A DNA stretch of 64,000 nucleotides from an uncultured Thermoguttaceae bacterium (GCA_938042245.1 CALIRO010000020.1:21906-85905); one strand, 5' to 3'; shown: positions 19,077-27,823, counted from the first letter of the stretch. Numbers and translations are program-made. Notes: generated from the letters alone by a model not told the origin.

Positions 19077-19676
19077 TTATTGCACATAAATGGTGATCCT
19101 AGCAGGTTCGCTGGAAGGTGGTCGAGTGGGGAGTCGAACTTGGCCGGTCCCTTTTCGCCGCACTAGCGCTGCATATCCTTCGGCTTGAAGGGTATAGTGG
19201 CCAAAGGGCACTTGGGTAAACGAAAACCTTCCGAAGGAATCGGCGGTAGTTTGGCGATCGGCCAAGCGGACGGTGGCATTGGGTACGGGAATTGGAATTT
19301 TTAAAAGGCCCAGGGGAAGTAGATAGACGACCTGTCCTTGGATATTCCCCTGTAAGGGGGGCTGACCGGTAGGCAGCTCGATACCTTGGATGCTTGCCCG
19401 CCGGATTAGTCCTTCTCGAAAATATCGGGCTTGGTATTGAGGTTTTTGGCGGGCCCAGAGCAAGGTGCTTTCCACTAAATTGGGGGGCAAATATCCCGCC
19501 TCCAGTACCTCCCCCGTATAAATCAAAAAATCCTTATCCACTGGATGATCAGGCCGGAGCACCGTAATTAATTTATCCCCATTTAAAGGGGAATCTGCTA
19601 GTAATTTTTGGGTAGAGGCAGGGAATAATCCGCTTATCCAAATTGCCCAAATTATCCAAAATATCTTGCCTTTCAT
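19077..19676 (-). CDS. Secreted protein with carboxypeptidase-regulatory-like beta-sandwich domain
   Basis: The start is ATG 19676, after AGAGGAG, giving a signal peptide (MKGKIFWIIWAIWISGLFPA). The 199-residue product has a variable N-terminal half of unknown fold. The C-terminal half resembles carboxypeptidase-regulatory-like/CnaB-type domains: GNIQGQVVYLLP, IPVPNATVRLADRQTTADSF, then GRFSFTQVPFGHYTLQAEGY. Such domains bind or stabilise partner domains in secreted proteins. Here the domain ends the protein, so it may be an adaptor. The function is not known. The gene is transcribed away from the ribosomal operon. Confidence 0.75.
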   Translation of the reverse strand: MKGKIFWIIWAIWISGLFPASTQKLLADSPLNGDKLITVLRPDHPVDKDFLIYTGEVLEAGYLPPNLVESTLLWARQKPQYQARYFREGLIRRASIQGIELPTGQPPLQGNIQGQVVYLLPLGLLKIPIPVPNATVRLADRQTTADSFGRFSFTQVPFGHYTLQAEGYAALVRRKGTGQVRLPTRPPSSEPARITIYVQ

Positions 19677-19980
19677 CCCAGCTCCTCTTTCTAGATCGGC
19701 GGAAAAGGCCTGCCTTAAAATTAGGCCGATTCTAATTGGCAAAAATCCCAAACCCCACCCTTGTAACTAAACCAGATTAGGAAAACAAGGCCATTTTTAG
19801 TCTGGGGGAGCCAATACCTGAGGGGTTAACCCGATGGGTGCCCATTCTTTATAATTTTTCCTTTATAGTAAAGGCTTCTTCCTTTTGATCCCAAGGTGGC
19901 TTCCTACGGCAGAGGTTGTGGCAACCAGAGACGGATGGTTTGCTCCCGAAAAGGATTTTTAAAAAACGAAGGTCCCCCCG

Positions 19981-20009
19981 TTGACAGATTTTGGGAAGGG
20001 TTCTAGGAT
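19981..20009 (+). promoter_or_regulatory. Candidate sigma70-type promoter of the S10 operon
   Basis: TTGACA at 19981-19986 is a perfect -35 consensus. After 17 bases comes TAGGAT (20004-20009), a 4/6 match to TATAAT. An alternative -10, TATATT, begins at 20009 but with 22-base spacing. The distance to the rpsJ ATG (20077) leaves a leader of about 60 bases. Position ahead of the whole ribosomal superoperon makes it a sensible assignment. Confidence 0.6.
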
Positions 20010-20076
20010 ATATTATTTCCGGCCCATAAAAGGGCAATAGTCTTTGGCAAAGTAGTTTTTAGAATCGGAGGAGCAT

Positions 20077-20406
20077 ATGGCTGGCCTGCCTACGGAGATC
20101 ATTCGGATTCGGATGGAAGCGTACGATCATGCGATTTTGGACCAGTCGGCCTCCGAGATTGTGGATACGGCCAAACGGACTGGGGCGATTGTCCATGGGC
20201 CGATCCCGTTGCCGACCCGGATCGAGCGATATACAGTGCTTTCTGGGCCGAACATTGACAAAAAGGCTCGGCAGCAATACGAGATCCGGACGCATCTGCG
20301 GCTGATCGACATTATGCAGGCCAATGCCAAGACGATTGAGGCCTTAAATAAGTTGACCTTGCCTGCCGGAGTAGATATTAAGATTAAAGCCACCACTCGA
20401 CATTAA
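20077..20406 (+). CDS. rpsJ: 30S ribosomal protein S10
   Basis: A 109-residue S10 (NusE), component of the 30S head and of transcription antitermination complexes. Clear family blocks: [20 protein letters not shown] near the N-terminus, [20 protein letters not shown] in the middle and [20 protein letters not shown] towards the end. A GGAGGA stands before the ATG. First gene of the long ribosomal cluster; rpsL, rpsG, fusA and tuf are not directly upstream in this window. Confidence 0.97.
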   Translation: MAGLPTEIIRIRMEAYDHAILDQSASEIVDTAKRTGAIVHGPIPLPTRIERYTVLSGPNIDKKARQQYEIRTHLRLIDIMQANAKTIEALNKLTLPAGVDIKIKATTRH

Positions 20407-20860
20407 GAGACTCTCACCAAACCCAACCTTAAAAGGTTTGCCTAGTCCCTGGGGTAGGGACAGCGTAGCAGGAAAGCAGGAGAGGGAGTATTAGGGTTCC
20501 CTTTTTATTAGAGGAGCAAACAACGGAGTTTTCTTCGCTCCGAAGCCATTAGGAGCCTATCCAAAAAGATTCTTGGTAATCCAGTGAAGCCCGGGAAGTT
20601 AGGGGTTTTGGGAAACTGTTAATTGCTTTTTGGGATAGGCGCAAAGGAGGCACTGGGAACTATTTGATGGAACTAATAGCACGAACAAAACAAAATAAGA
20701 GGCTCGAACCATCGAAGATTTAGGCCAATTTTGGGTTGATAGAGCCGATTGGGAGTAGCTGGTATGCGGTGGAAGCCGGGCGGGTAACCCCGGACAGGAC
20801 CGGTCGGTCCCGCAGGCGAGTTGCTCAGACTGGCAAGCTGCATTGAGAAAGGCAGAAGGT
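20407..20860. other. Wide rpsJ-rplC spacer with an inverted-repeat block
   Basis: In most bacteria rpsJ and rplC are nearly adjacent; here they are 454 bases apart. No gene is recognised inside. A pair of inverted arms, gcctatccaaaaag (20555-20568) and ctttttgggataggc (20626-20640), pairs over 14 bases with a single bulged base and delimits about 86 bases. The remainder contains no repeat or motif that I recognise. Confidence 0.5.
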
Positions 20861-21589
20861 ATGCCTATTGGACTTTTAGGCCGAAAGATCGGCATGACTC
20901 AGCTTTTTGACCAACAGGGCCGGGTTATCCCGGTAACTGTGCTGGAAGCGGGGCCATGCCATATTTTGCAGATTAAGACATTGGATCGGGACGGGTATGA
21001 GGCGATCCAATTGGGGTTTATGGACAAACCGCGTCGGCTTGCCAGTCGCGCAGAGCGTGGGCATGTAGCTCGGTTGGATTCGAAGCGGCAGAAGGCTCTT
21101 CAAGCGGCCGGTCTAGAACCTCCTCCTAAGGCCAACTGCGAACCCAAACGCTTCATTCGCGAACTGCGTGGCCCAGTGGAAGGATTGCAGGTGGGCCAAC
21201 TGTTGCGGGTGGATATCTTTGAGAATGTCCCGGCCGTGGATGTTACCGGCATTAGCAAAGGGCGAGGCTTTGCCGGGGCGATGAAACGCCATGGATTCCA
21301 CGGCCAAGGGGGCTCTCATGGCACCAAGAAGGTGCATCGGCATATTGGTTCTACGGGCATGAATAGCGATCCGCACCATACGTTCAAGGGCAAGCGGATG
21401 CCTGGCCATTATGGACATGCCCGGTGCACCGTCCGGAACTTGCAGATTGTGCGGATCGACCTGGAGAACAATCTGTTGATGGTCAAGGGGGCGGTTCCTG
21501 GGCCGAACGGCGGCTTTTTGATCATTCGGGAGACCAACAAGTTGCCTCGCCCGCCGTTGCAGAGGCCCACGTTGGCGGTGCAAAACTGA
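20861..21589 (+). CDS. rplC: 50S ribosomal protein L3
   Basis: A 242-residue L3, which binds near the 3' end of 23S rRNA and helps nucleate 50S assembly. The ATG at 20861 is chosen: it gives MPIGLLGRKIGMTQLFDQQG, the classic N-terminus, with GAGAAAGG upstream; the in-frame TTG at 20843 is less likely. The signature loop is visible: VDVTGISKGRGFAGAMKRHG, then FHGQGGSHGTKKVHRHIGST and GKRMPGHYGHARCTVRNLQI. Slightly longer than the usual 205-215 residues. Confidence 0.96.
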   Translation: MPIGLLGRKIGMTQLFDQQGRVIPVTVLEAGPCHILQIKTLDRDGYEAIQLGFMDKPRRLASRAERGHVARLDSKRQKALQAAGLEPPPKANCEPKRFIRELRGPVEGLQVGQLLRVDIFENVPAVDVTGISKGRGFAGAMKRHGFHGQGGSHGTKKVHRHIGSTGMNSDPHHTFKGKRMPGHYGHARCTVRNLQIVRIDLENNLLMVKGAVPGPNGGFLIIRETNKLPRPPLQRPTLAVQN

Positions 21590-21726
21590 CTGACAACGGA
21601 AGATACCCGATCCAGGAGCCTGGAGCAGCCTCAATAGATTGGGGCCTTTGGCCGGCGGAGCCCCCAGGCCAAGTGGACTTCCACTGGCTGCGTCGGGCCG
21701 CCCGCATCCCCTGGAGGAAAAGAGCA

Positions 21727-22602
21727 ATGGGAGTGATTAGTTTACCGATATACGACTGCACCGGCAGCCAGGTCGGTACGTATGAGATCGACCCAGGCGA
21801 ACTAGCGCCCCGGATTAGTAAACAATTGCTTCATGATGCGGTGGTGATGTATCAGCGGAACCTTCGCCAGGGGACGGTCCAGACCCGTGGCCGAGGGGAC
21901 GTGGCCGGTACCACTCGGAAGATGTATCGGCAAAAGGGGACGGGTCGTGCTCGGGCAGGTTCCCGGCGGACCAATATCCGGCGAGGCGGAGGCCATACCT
22001 TTGCCAAACGTCCTACGGACTGGTCCTATCGGCTTCCGAAAAAAGCGCTGCGTTTGGCCAGTCGAATGGCTTTGGCCGCCAGAATTATCGACGGCGAAGT
22101 CACCCTGATTGATCAATTCACGTTGGATCGGCCTCGGACGAGCGAGGTTGCCAGCATGTTGGAGGCCATTGGGCAAAAGACGCAGGAATTTTTGTGTTTG
22201 ACAGCTCGGCTTGCCCGTCGGCGAGCGGAGGCCCGTCGGCGGGCAGCGATTCGGCGCGCCCAACGTCAGGCCCAAACCCAAGGCCAAAACCAAACTCCTA
22301 TCAGCCCGGAGCCTACCCCCTCGGCTGAAGAAATCCGGGTACCCGTCCTAGACGGATTGAAATATTACCCCAATGCCCTGTTGGTGGTGGTGCCCCAGTA
22401 TGACGTGAATATTTATCGAAGCATCCGGAATCTGCCTGGAGTATCGGTCTTGCCGGTCGATCAGTTAAATGCCTGGGAGATCTTGCGGCCGCGCCGGCTC
22501 CTAATGACTCGTTCGGCGCTGGACGCTTTTCGGCAAAAAATAGCCCAGGAAAAGCAGCAACAACAATCCCCTTCGGAACTTCAGCCAGTTCCTCTCGGAT
22601 AA
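21727..22602 (+). CDS. rplD: 50S ribosomal protein L4 with large internal insertion
   Basis: Start at ATG 21727 (GGAGGAAAAGAG upstream), giving MGVISLPIYDCTGSQVGTYE. The frame remains open further upstream inside rplC, but the family start is here. The 291-residue product has the L4 loop (RGRGDVAGTTRKMYRQKGTG, RAGSRRTNIRRGGGHTFAKR) and the C-terminal fold (YDVNIYRSIRNLPGVSVLPV, WEILRPRRLLMTRSALDAFR). Between them, at about residues 155-212, stands an extra Arg/Ala/Gln-rich segment (LARRRAEARRRAAIRRAQRQ and a Gln/Pro part). L4 is normally about 205 residues. L4 binds 23S rRNA and lines the exit tunnel. A short Gln-rich tail closes the protein. Confidence 0.95.
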   Translation: MGVISLPIYDCTGSQVGTYEIDPGELAPRISKQLLHDAVVMYQRNLRQGTVQTRGRGDVAGTTRKMYRQKGTGRARAGSRRTNIRRGGGHTFAKRPTDWSYRLPKKALRLASRMALAARIIDGEVTLIDQFTLDRPRTSEVASMLEAIGQKTQEFLCLTARLARRRAEARRRAAIRRAQRQAQTQGQNQTPISPEPTPSAEEIRVPVLDGLKYYPNALLVVVPQYDVNIYRSIRNLPGVSVLPVDQLNAWEILRPRRLLMTRSALDAFRQKIAQEKQQQQSPSELQPVPLG

Positions 22603-22680
22603 AAAGAAACCAACCTCGGATAAAACACCTAAAATGCAAGGAGTGTAGGCACCAGTCTCATTTCCAATTCAAATCCCAGC

Positions 22681-22838
22681 AATATGTCAGCCGAAGCACA
22701 CAACCTGCAATGGCGGCAAAAGCAGCAATCCGGACGGGAGGAGGGCGGGGTGTTTTCTGGATTCCCGCTGGTGCGGGAAGGACACTCAGGGGAATCCTCC
22801 CTAAAAAGCAGCAAGCTGGTTGCTTCGGCTGACATGTT
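22681..22838. mobile_element. MITE-like palindromic element, copy in rplD-rplW spacer
   Basis: Ends are aatatgtcagccgaagca (22681-22698) and tgcttcggctgacatgtt (22821-22838), an inverted repeat with 17 of 18 positions paired. The 122-base interior encodes nothing and holds the hairpin ttcccgctggtgcgggaa (7-base stem). The CAGCCGAA core of the termini is shared with copies A, B and C, although the outermost bases differ, so this is a variant member. It lies entirely in the 291-base spacer between two ribosomal-protein genes. Confidence 0.6.
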
Positions 22839-22893
22839 CCGAAGAACAAATCCCTGCCCGTAGCCGGGGTGGGCCATTGGAGGAGAAGCGGTA

Positions 22894-23205
22894 ATGGCTC
22901 GGGATATAACAGATACGAACTTGCAGTTAGAACCGCATCAGATCATTTTGCGGCCGTTGGTAACGGAAAAGGGCCTGCATAAGGCGGAACGATACAACCA
23001 ATACGCCTTTGAGGTGCATCCGTTGGCCAGCAAAGAGCAGATCCGGCGGGCGGTGGAAGAACTATTTGACGTTCGGGTGGTGAAGGTACGCACCCAGAAC
23101 CGGCGTGGCAAACCCCGCCGCTATCGGTTCATCCGCAGCCATACCAAAGCCTGGAAAAAGGCGATTGTTACCTTGCACGAAGAGGATAAGATTAGCTTCT
23201 TCTAA
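22894..23205 (+). CDS. rplW: 50S ribosomal protein L23
   Basis: A 103-residue L23, located at the exit-tunnel rim where trigger factor and SRP dock. Typical sequence: [20 protein letters not shown], then [20 protein letters not shown] and [27 protein letters not shown] precedes the ATG. Normal length. The upstream gap to rplD is widened by a palindromic element. Confidence 0.96.
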   Translation: MARDITDTNLQLEPHQIILRPLVTEKGLHKAERYNQYAFEVHPLASKEQIRRAVEELFDVRVVKVRTQNRRGKPRRYRFIRSHTKAWKKAIVTLHEEDKISFF

Positions 23206-23255
23206 TCGGCAGGGTCGGGGCCGGACAGGTCCAGAGGCCGTTGGAGGATTTCGTC

Positions 23256-24116
23256 ATGGGGATTCGTGTGTATAAACCGACTTCGCCGGGCCGACGCGGC
23301 GCGAGTGTGAGTGATTTTGCCGAGCTTACGCCTGGAGCAGAGCCGGAAAAATCCCTCCTCCTTCCCAAACATAAAACGGGCGGACGGAACAATCAGGGGA
23401 TCATCACCGCGCGGCATCGGGGCGGCGGACACAAACGGATGATCCGCATCATCGACTTTCGGCGCAATAAAGACGGCATTCCGGCGATTGTGGATTCGAT
23501 CCAATATGATCCGAATCGCAGCGCGCGGATTGCGCTGTTGAAATATTTGGACGGGGAGAAGCGATACATTTTGGCGCCGGAGGGGCTGAAAGAGGGGATG
23601 CGTTTGCTCAGCGGACCGGATGCTCCGCCGACGGTGGGCAATTGCCTGCCGCTGGCCAAAATCCCGCTGGGCTTGGAGATTCATAATATCGAACTCCAAC
23701 CGGGCGGGGGTGGGGTGCTGTGTCGGGCCGCTGGCACCTACGCCATTTTGGCCGCCAAGGAAGCCACCTGGGCACAGATCAACCTGCCCAGCGGAGAGAT
23801 CCGGCGGGTGCACATCAACTGCCGGGCTACCATTGGCAAAGTCGGCAATGCCGATCATATGAACATTCAGATCGGCAAAGCGGGTCGGAATCGGTGGTTA
23901 GGATGGCGGCCCTACGTGCGCGGCACGGCAATGAACCCTATTGACCATCCGCATGGCGGCGGCGAAGGCCGAAGTAAAGGAGGGAACCATCCGGTCAGTC
24001 CTACCGGTGTACCGGCCAAAGGGGGTTCGACACGCAAACGTCGAAAACCCTCCAACAAAGCGATCATCCGCCGACGCCGCTCCGTCCGGTACGGACAACT
24101 GAAATTAAAAGGTTAA
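23256..24116 (+). CDS. rplB: 50S ribosomal protein L2
   Basis: Start at ATG 23256 after TTGGAGGA, giving [20 protein letters not shown]; the frame begins 15 bases earlier at a weaker codon. The 286-residue L2 shows [40 protein letters not shown] and, near the C-terminus, [20 protein letters not shown] with the His essential for peptidyl-transferase-centre architecture. Length is slightly above the usual 273-280. Basic C-terminal tail as in other L2 proteins. Confidence 0.97.
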   Translation: MGIRVYKPTSPGRRGASVSDFAELTPGAEPEKSLLLPKHKTGGRNNQGIITARHRGGGHKRMIRIIDFRRNKDGIPAIVDSIQYDPNRSARIALLKYLDGEKRYILAPEGLKEGMRLLSGPDAPPTVGNCLPLAKIPLGLEIHNIELQPGGGGVLCRAAGTYAILAAKEATWAQINLPSGEIRRVHINCRATIGKVGNADHMNIQIGKAGRNRWLGWRPYVRGTAMNPIDHPHGGGEGRSKGGNHPVSPTGVPAKGGSTRKRRKPSNKAIIRRRRSVRYGQLKLKG

Positions 24117-24233
24117 CCCCTGTCCGTTGGGCACGATGCACCTAACGAAGTTTTCTGCCGGACGGAGGATGGAAAGGTTACTCGTGGTGGCTAGGTCCAA
24201 GATTCGATAGGAGAACTGATCCATAGGTGTTCT

Positions 24234-24503
24234 ATGAGCCGGTCGAAAGAGAAAGGTCCCTACGTCGATCCGAAACTGTACCAGAAGGTACAAAAGCAAA
24301 ATCAATTAGGGATCAAAGAACCGATTAAGACATGGGCCCGAGCGTGCACCATTATTCCGGAGTTTGTGGGGCATACGTTTTTGGTGCACAATGGGCGGCA
24401 GCATATTAAGGTGTTTGTTACCGAGGAGATGGTGGGCCATCGATTGGGGGAGTTTGCCCCTACCCGTACCTTCCGTGGTCATGGCAGTAAAGGAAAGAAA
24501 TAA
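24234..24503 (+). CDS. rpsS: 30S ribosomal protein S19
   Basis: An 89-residue S19 of the 30S head. Family blocks: [60 protein letters not shown] and the GHGSKGKK tail. A GATAGGAG sequence lies about 20 bases upstream of the ATG. Only 2 bases separate it from rplV, which indicates coupled translation. Confidence 0.96.
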   Translation: MSRSKEKGPYVDPKLYQKVQKQNQLGIKEPIKTWARACTIIPEFVGHTFLVHNGRQHIKVFVTEEMVGHRLGEFAPTRTFRGHGSKGKK

Positions 24504-24505
24504 CC

Positions 24506-24832
24506 ATGTACCGAGCCGTCTATCGGTATGCCAGGATTAGCCCTCGAAAAGTCCGTCGGGTAGCGGACCTAATCCGAGGGTATTATGCGGAGGATGCGTT
24601 GGATATTTTGCGCATGCAGCCGCACCGGGGGGCTCGCATGGTAGAGAAGGTGCTCAAAAGCGCGCTGGCCAATGCCGAAGACCTCCGGGCGCCGAATATC
24701 CGTTCGCTCCGGGTCGTGGAGGTGCGGGTGGACGAAGGACCGAGGATGAAGCGGTATCGTCCGCTGTTTCGTGGGATGGCCACCATCATCAAACGACGGT
24801 TTTCCCATATTCATGTGGTCTTAGATTACTGA
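24506..24832 (+). CDS. rplV: 50S ribosomal protein L22
   Basis: A 108-residue L22, whose long hairpin lines the exit tunnel. It begins MYRAVYRYARISPRKVRRVA and shows ALDILRMQPHRGARMVEKVL, KSALANAEDL and the beta-hairpin region GPRMKRYRPLFRGMATIIKR. Slightly shorter than the common 110-115 residues, without an N-terminal extension. It starts two bases after the rpsS stop codon. Confidence 0.96.
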   Translation: MYRAVYRYARISPRKVRRVADLIRGYYAEDALDILRMQPHRGARMVEKVLKSALANAEDLRAPNIRSLRVVEVRVDEGPRMKRYRPLFRGMATIIKRRFSHIHVVLDY

Positions 24833-24887
24833 AGGTGGGGGATTCCGGGGTAATTTTTCCAGGTTGGTTGCAGGAAAGCAGAAGCCT

Positions 24888-25625
24888 ATGGGACAGAAGG
24901 TCAATCCGATTGCCTTCCGGACCGGGATCATGATGGGTTGGCGGAGTCGGTGGTATGCCCCGAAAAAGGAGTTCGCCGACCTTCTGGTCGAAGACTACAA
25001 AATCCGCCAATACATCAAGAATTGGCGTCCCCGAGACGACCGGGATAAAAGGAGCTGGGATGACAAACCGATCTATTCGGCCATAGCCAATATCGAGATC
25101 GAGCGGACCCGGGATGAGGTAAAGGTGATTATCCATACAGCGCGTCCTGGGGTGTTAATTGGCCGGAAAGGCGAACGGGTGGAGGAACTGCAAAACGAAC
25201 TGCAAATGCTTACTGGCCGACGGATCAGCATCGATATTAAAGAAATTACCAAGCCGGAACTGGTAGCCCAATTGGTGGCCGAGGATATTGCCGAACAACT
25301 GAGCAGACGGGCCAGTTTCCGACGGGCGATGAAACGGGCGATGGAGATGGCGATGCAGGCCGGTGCCAAAGGGATTAAAGTGCAACTTTCCGGCCGATTG
25401 GGTGGAGCGGAGATGTCCCGTCGGGAAAAAGCGATCTTGGGTTCGTTGCCGCTGTCGACCTTGCGGGCCAAGATCGACTACGGGTTTGCGATTGCCAAAA
25501 TCCCCCAGGGCGTGATTGGCGTACAAGTGTGGATCAACCAAGGCCTCTACGAGGAGCCGAGCAATGGCGCTGATGCCCAGACGGGTCAAGTATCGGAAAA
25601 GCCAAAGAGGACGTATAAGAGGTAA
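24888..25625 (+). CDS. rpsC: 30S ribosomal protein S3
   Basis: Start at ATG 24888, giving MGQKVNPIAFRTGIMMGWRS; an in-frame start at 24864 adds eight residues without family support. The 245-residue S3 has an N-terminal KH domain with HTARPGVLIGRKGERVEELQ and a C-terminal domain with GIKVQLSGRLGGAEMSRREK and IDYGFAIAKIPQGVIGVQVW. S3 forms part of the mRNA entry site. Its last 20 residues (Asp/Gln/Lys-rich) are encoded by DNA that also encodes the beginning of L16: the genes overlap by 62 bases. Confidence 0.96.
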   Translation: MGQKVNPIAFRTGIMMGWRSRWYAPKKEFADLLVEDYKIRQYIKNWRPRDDRDKRSWDDKPIYSAIANIEIERTRDEVKVIIHTARPGVLIGRKGERVEELQNELQMLTGRRISIDIKEITKPELVAQLVAEDIAEQLSRRASFRRAMKRAMEMAMQAGAKGIKVQLSGRLGGAEMSRREKAILGSLPLSTLRAKIDYGFAIAKIPQGVIGVQVWINQGLYEEPSNGADAQTGQVSEKPKRTYKR

Positions 25626-25980
25626 GGCCACCCGAGGCAACCGGGTGGTCTTTGGCGACTACGGCCTGCAAGCGATGCAAGGCGGCTGGATCAGTGCGCA
25701 GGTGATCGAGGCGGGCCGAGTCGCCGCCCAACAGTACCTGCGCCATGAGGGTCGGCTGTATGTGCGGATCTTCCCCCACAAGCCGATCACCGCTATCCCC
25801 CTGGAGACCCGGATGGGCAAAGGCAAAGGCGAACCGGAATATTGGGCCGCTGTGGTCAAGCCGGGAACCGTTTTGTACGAAGTGGGTGGGATCAGTGAAG
25901 AGGCGGCCCGGCTTTGCCTTGCCCGCGTGGCCCATAAAATGCCTATCCGCGTGCGCTTCATCCGAAGGCGAACCATGTAA
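25564..25980 (+). CDS. rplP: 50S ribosomal protein L16
   Basis: Start at ATG 25564 (GAGGAG upstream), giving MALMPRRVKYRKSQRGRIRG; a second ATG at 25573 is also possible. The length of 138 residues fits the family. Further blocks are VVFGDYGLQAMQGGWISAQV, KPITAIPLETRMGKGKGEPE and YEVGGISEEAARLCLARVAH. L16 organises the A-site tRNA region of the 50S subunit. The conserved N-terminus begins well inside rpsC, so the 62-base overlap in a different frame is real (at least 50 bases even with the later start). Confidence 0.95.
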   Translation: MALMPRRVKYRKSQRGRIRGKATRGNRVVFGDYGLQAMQGGWISAQVIEAGRVAAQQYLRHEGRLYVRIFPHKPITAIPLETRMGKGKGEPEYWAAVVKPGTVLYEVGGISEEAARLCLARVAHKMPIRVRFIRRRTM

Positions 25981-26160
25981 CCCGGAGCAATCCCAGGGAA
26001 AAACATCGCGTGAGGGGAAAATGGATACAAAAGACGCTACCAAAACACACTTCAAAGGGATTCCTTCGGCCCCATTGCTGGGCACACCAGAGTAGGAAAG
26101 AGGGGTTTGGCAGAGGTAGTCAGCCTGTGGGAAACCGGTACGTTGCGGTGAGAACAAACC

Positions 26161-26436
26161 ATGCCTAGGACAAAGGCTTCGGAATTGCGTGAAATGAGCG
26201 ATGAGCAACTGATGCTGACGCTCAAAGAGACCACCGAGAGTCTGTTTCGGCTTCGGATTCAGGCGGCGACGGAGCGGCTGGACGCTCCAAGCGAACTGCG
26301 GCGGCATCGTCGGCTCATCGCTCAGATCAAAACCATTCTTACGGAACGCCAACGGCAGCGCGCCTTGGCCCAGGGAGGTCCTGAGGCTATTGTCCTCGTG
26401 AAAAAGAAAAAAAAGAAAAAGAAAAAGAAAGCCTAA
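26161..26436 (+). CDS. rpmC: 50S ribosomal protein L29 with polylysine tail
   Basis: A 91-residue L29, found beside L23 at the tunnel exit. The normal two-helix body is seen in KASELREMSDEQLMLTLKET, TESLFRLRIQAATERLDAPS and LRRHRRLIAQIKTILTERQR. The usual protein is 60-70 residues; this one adds about 20 and ends in ten consecutive lysines followed by Ala. The lysine run is encoded by a 30-base AAA/AAG tract, which is prone to slippage. The spacer to rplP is 180 bases. Confidence 0.93.
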   Translation: MPRTKASELREMSDEQLMLTLKETTESLFRLRIQAATERLDAPSELRRHRRLIAQIKTILTERQRQRALAQGGPEAIVLVKKKKKKKKKKA

Positions 26437-26483
26437 CCGAATAAGGCAACTGCTGGTTGCATGCATACGGAGAGGAAATCGGT

Positions 26484-26903
26484 ATGCCGCGAAAAGTGGC
26501 CATTGGCATTGTGACCTCGGACAAAATGAATAAGACCCGGCGGGTGGAGATCCCGCGCCTGGTGCCGCATCCGAAATACGGCAAATATATGCGTCGGCGG
26601 ACCATCTGCTATGTGCATGACGAACACAATCAGTCCCATGTGGGCGACTGGGTGGAGATCATTGAATCTCGGCCTCTTTCCCGGTTGAAACGCTGGAAGT
26701 TGGTTCGGATTGTCCGTACTAGCCAGCAACGGGAAGCCATCCAGGAGGCTGCCCGCTACGAACAGGTGGTCCAAGAGCAAGAGCAGGCGCTAACCCAGCG
26801 GCCTGTTGCTTCGCCCGACAAAACCCAACCGGAAAGCCAGCAGCAAACCCCTACCGAAACCCCGGACAGTGGACAACGCCAAGGTTTTTCATCTTCTGAG
26901 TAG
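26484..26903 (+). CDS. rpsQ: 30S ribosomal protein S17 with long C-terminal tail
   Basis: Start at ATG 26484 (GGAGAGGAA upstream), giving MPRKVAIGIVTSDKMNKTRR. The OB-fold body continues with PRLVPHPKYGKYMRRRTICY, HDEHNQSHVGDWVEIIESRP and LSRLKRWKLVRIV. S17 binds 16S rRNA early in 30S assembly. The body ends near residue 85 as usual, then comes a tail of about 54 residues rich in Gln, Pro, Thr and Ser. The protein is therefore 139 residues instead of 80-90. The tail is low-complexity and probably disordered. Confidence 0.94.
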   Translation: MPRKVAIGIVTSDKMNKTRRVEIPRLVPHPKYGKYMRRRTICYVHDEHNQSHVGDWVEIIESRPLSRLKRWKLVRIVRTSQQREAIQEAARYEQVVQEQEQALTQRPVASPDKTQPESQQQTPTETPDSGQRQGFSSSE

Positions 26904-27083
26904 GCCCAGGAATTTCCAGGGCCCCAGCCGACCGGGCGCCAAGGATTTCTCCGGACAAACCCTCCGAGGGCACCCGGAAGAGATTTCCAAAGCAATCCAA
27001 GAGGAACTTAGTCCAAAAGGAACTTCAGCGAGCCACTTCATCCAGGAGGCGGCAGTCCAGTCAGGCTCTGTGAGGGTGCAGCC

Positions 27084-27452
27084 ATGATCCAGATGCAAAC
27101 CCGCTTGAATGTAGCGGATAATACCGGAGCGAAAGAATTGATGTGTATCAAGGTATTGGGCGGTTCCCGGCGGCGGTATGCTGGCCTGGGCGATATTGTA
27201 GTCTGTAGTATCAAAAGTGTGCTTCCCACGAGTGATTTTAAGAAGGGTTCGATCGTTCGGGCCGTGATTGTTCGGTGTAAAAAGCCGACCCGGCGAGAGG
27301 ACGGCTCCTATGTGCGTTTTGATAGCAATGCCGCCGTGATCATCGACAACGAGGGGAACCCGAAAGGGACCCGCATTTTCGGGGCGGTGGCTCGGGAATT
27401 GCGAGAAAAGGCGTTCATGAAAATCGTCAGTCTTGCCAGTGAGGTGGTCTGA
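27084..27452 (+). CDS. rplN: 50S ribosomal protein L14
   Basis: A 122-residue L14 of standard length, forming an intersubunit bridge with L19. It begins [20 protein letters not shown] and has [40 protein letters not shown] and [20 protein letters not shown]. Its TGA stop overlaps the rplX ATG by one base, so both are likely translated in a coupled manner. Confidence 0.97.
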   Translation: MIQMQTRLNVADNTGAKELMCIKVLGGSRRRYAGLGDIVVCSIKSVLPTSDFKKGSIVRAVIVRCKKPTRREDGSYVRFDSNAAVIIDNEGNPKGTRIFGAVARELREKAFMKIVSLASEVV

Positions 27453-27817
27453 TGCGCCTACGAACCGGTGATCTGGTGGAGGTGATTTCCGGCGACGATA
27501 AGGGCGTTCGGGGGAAGATCCTCCGGGTGGAGCGAAAGACAGGCAAAATCGTCGTCGAGGGAGTTAACCAGGTCAAAAAACACATGCGCCGTACCCGGAA
27601 AACCCCTCAGGGTGGCGTGCTGGCCAAGGAGATGCCCTTGTGGGCCTCCAAAGTAATGATTGTCTGTAGTCAATGTGACAAGCCAACTCGCTTGGGCGCT
27701 CGGCACCTACCGGATGGTTCCAAAGAACGCTTCTGCAAAAAATGTGGCGCCAGTTTGGGACTGATCGGGGCGCCTCGGGCAAAGGCAGCCAAAACCTCCA
27801 CCCCTTCGGAGGGATAA
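27452..27817 (+). CDS. rplX: 50S ribosomal protein L24 with zinc-binding cysteines
   Basis: A 121-residue L24, a 50S assembly initiator. The KOW motif is VEVISGDDKGVRGKILRVER; NQVKKHMRRT follows. The C-terminal half carries VCSQCDKPTR and FCKKCGA, four cysteines in the CxxC-CxxC arrangement of zinc-binding L24 forms. A short Ala/Lys/Thr tail follows. The ATG overlaps the rplN stop by one base, and rplE begins six bases after its stop. Confidence 0.96.
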   Translation: MRLRTGDLVEVISGDDKGVRGKILRVERKTGKIVVEGVNQVKKHMRRTRKTPQGGVLAKEMPLWASKVMIVCSQCDKPTRLGARHLPDGSKERFCKKCGASLGLIGAPRAKAAKTSTPSEG

Positions 27818-27823
27818 ACTACG

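Noticed and set aside
20690..20720. ggctcgaaccatcga resembling part of a tRNA T-arm
   Set aside because: No matching acceptor stem or anticodon arm could be drawn around it.
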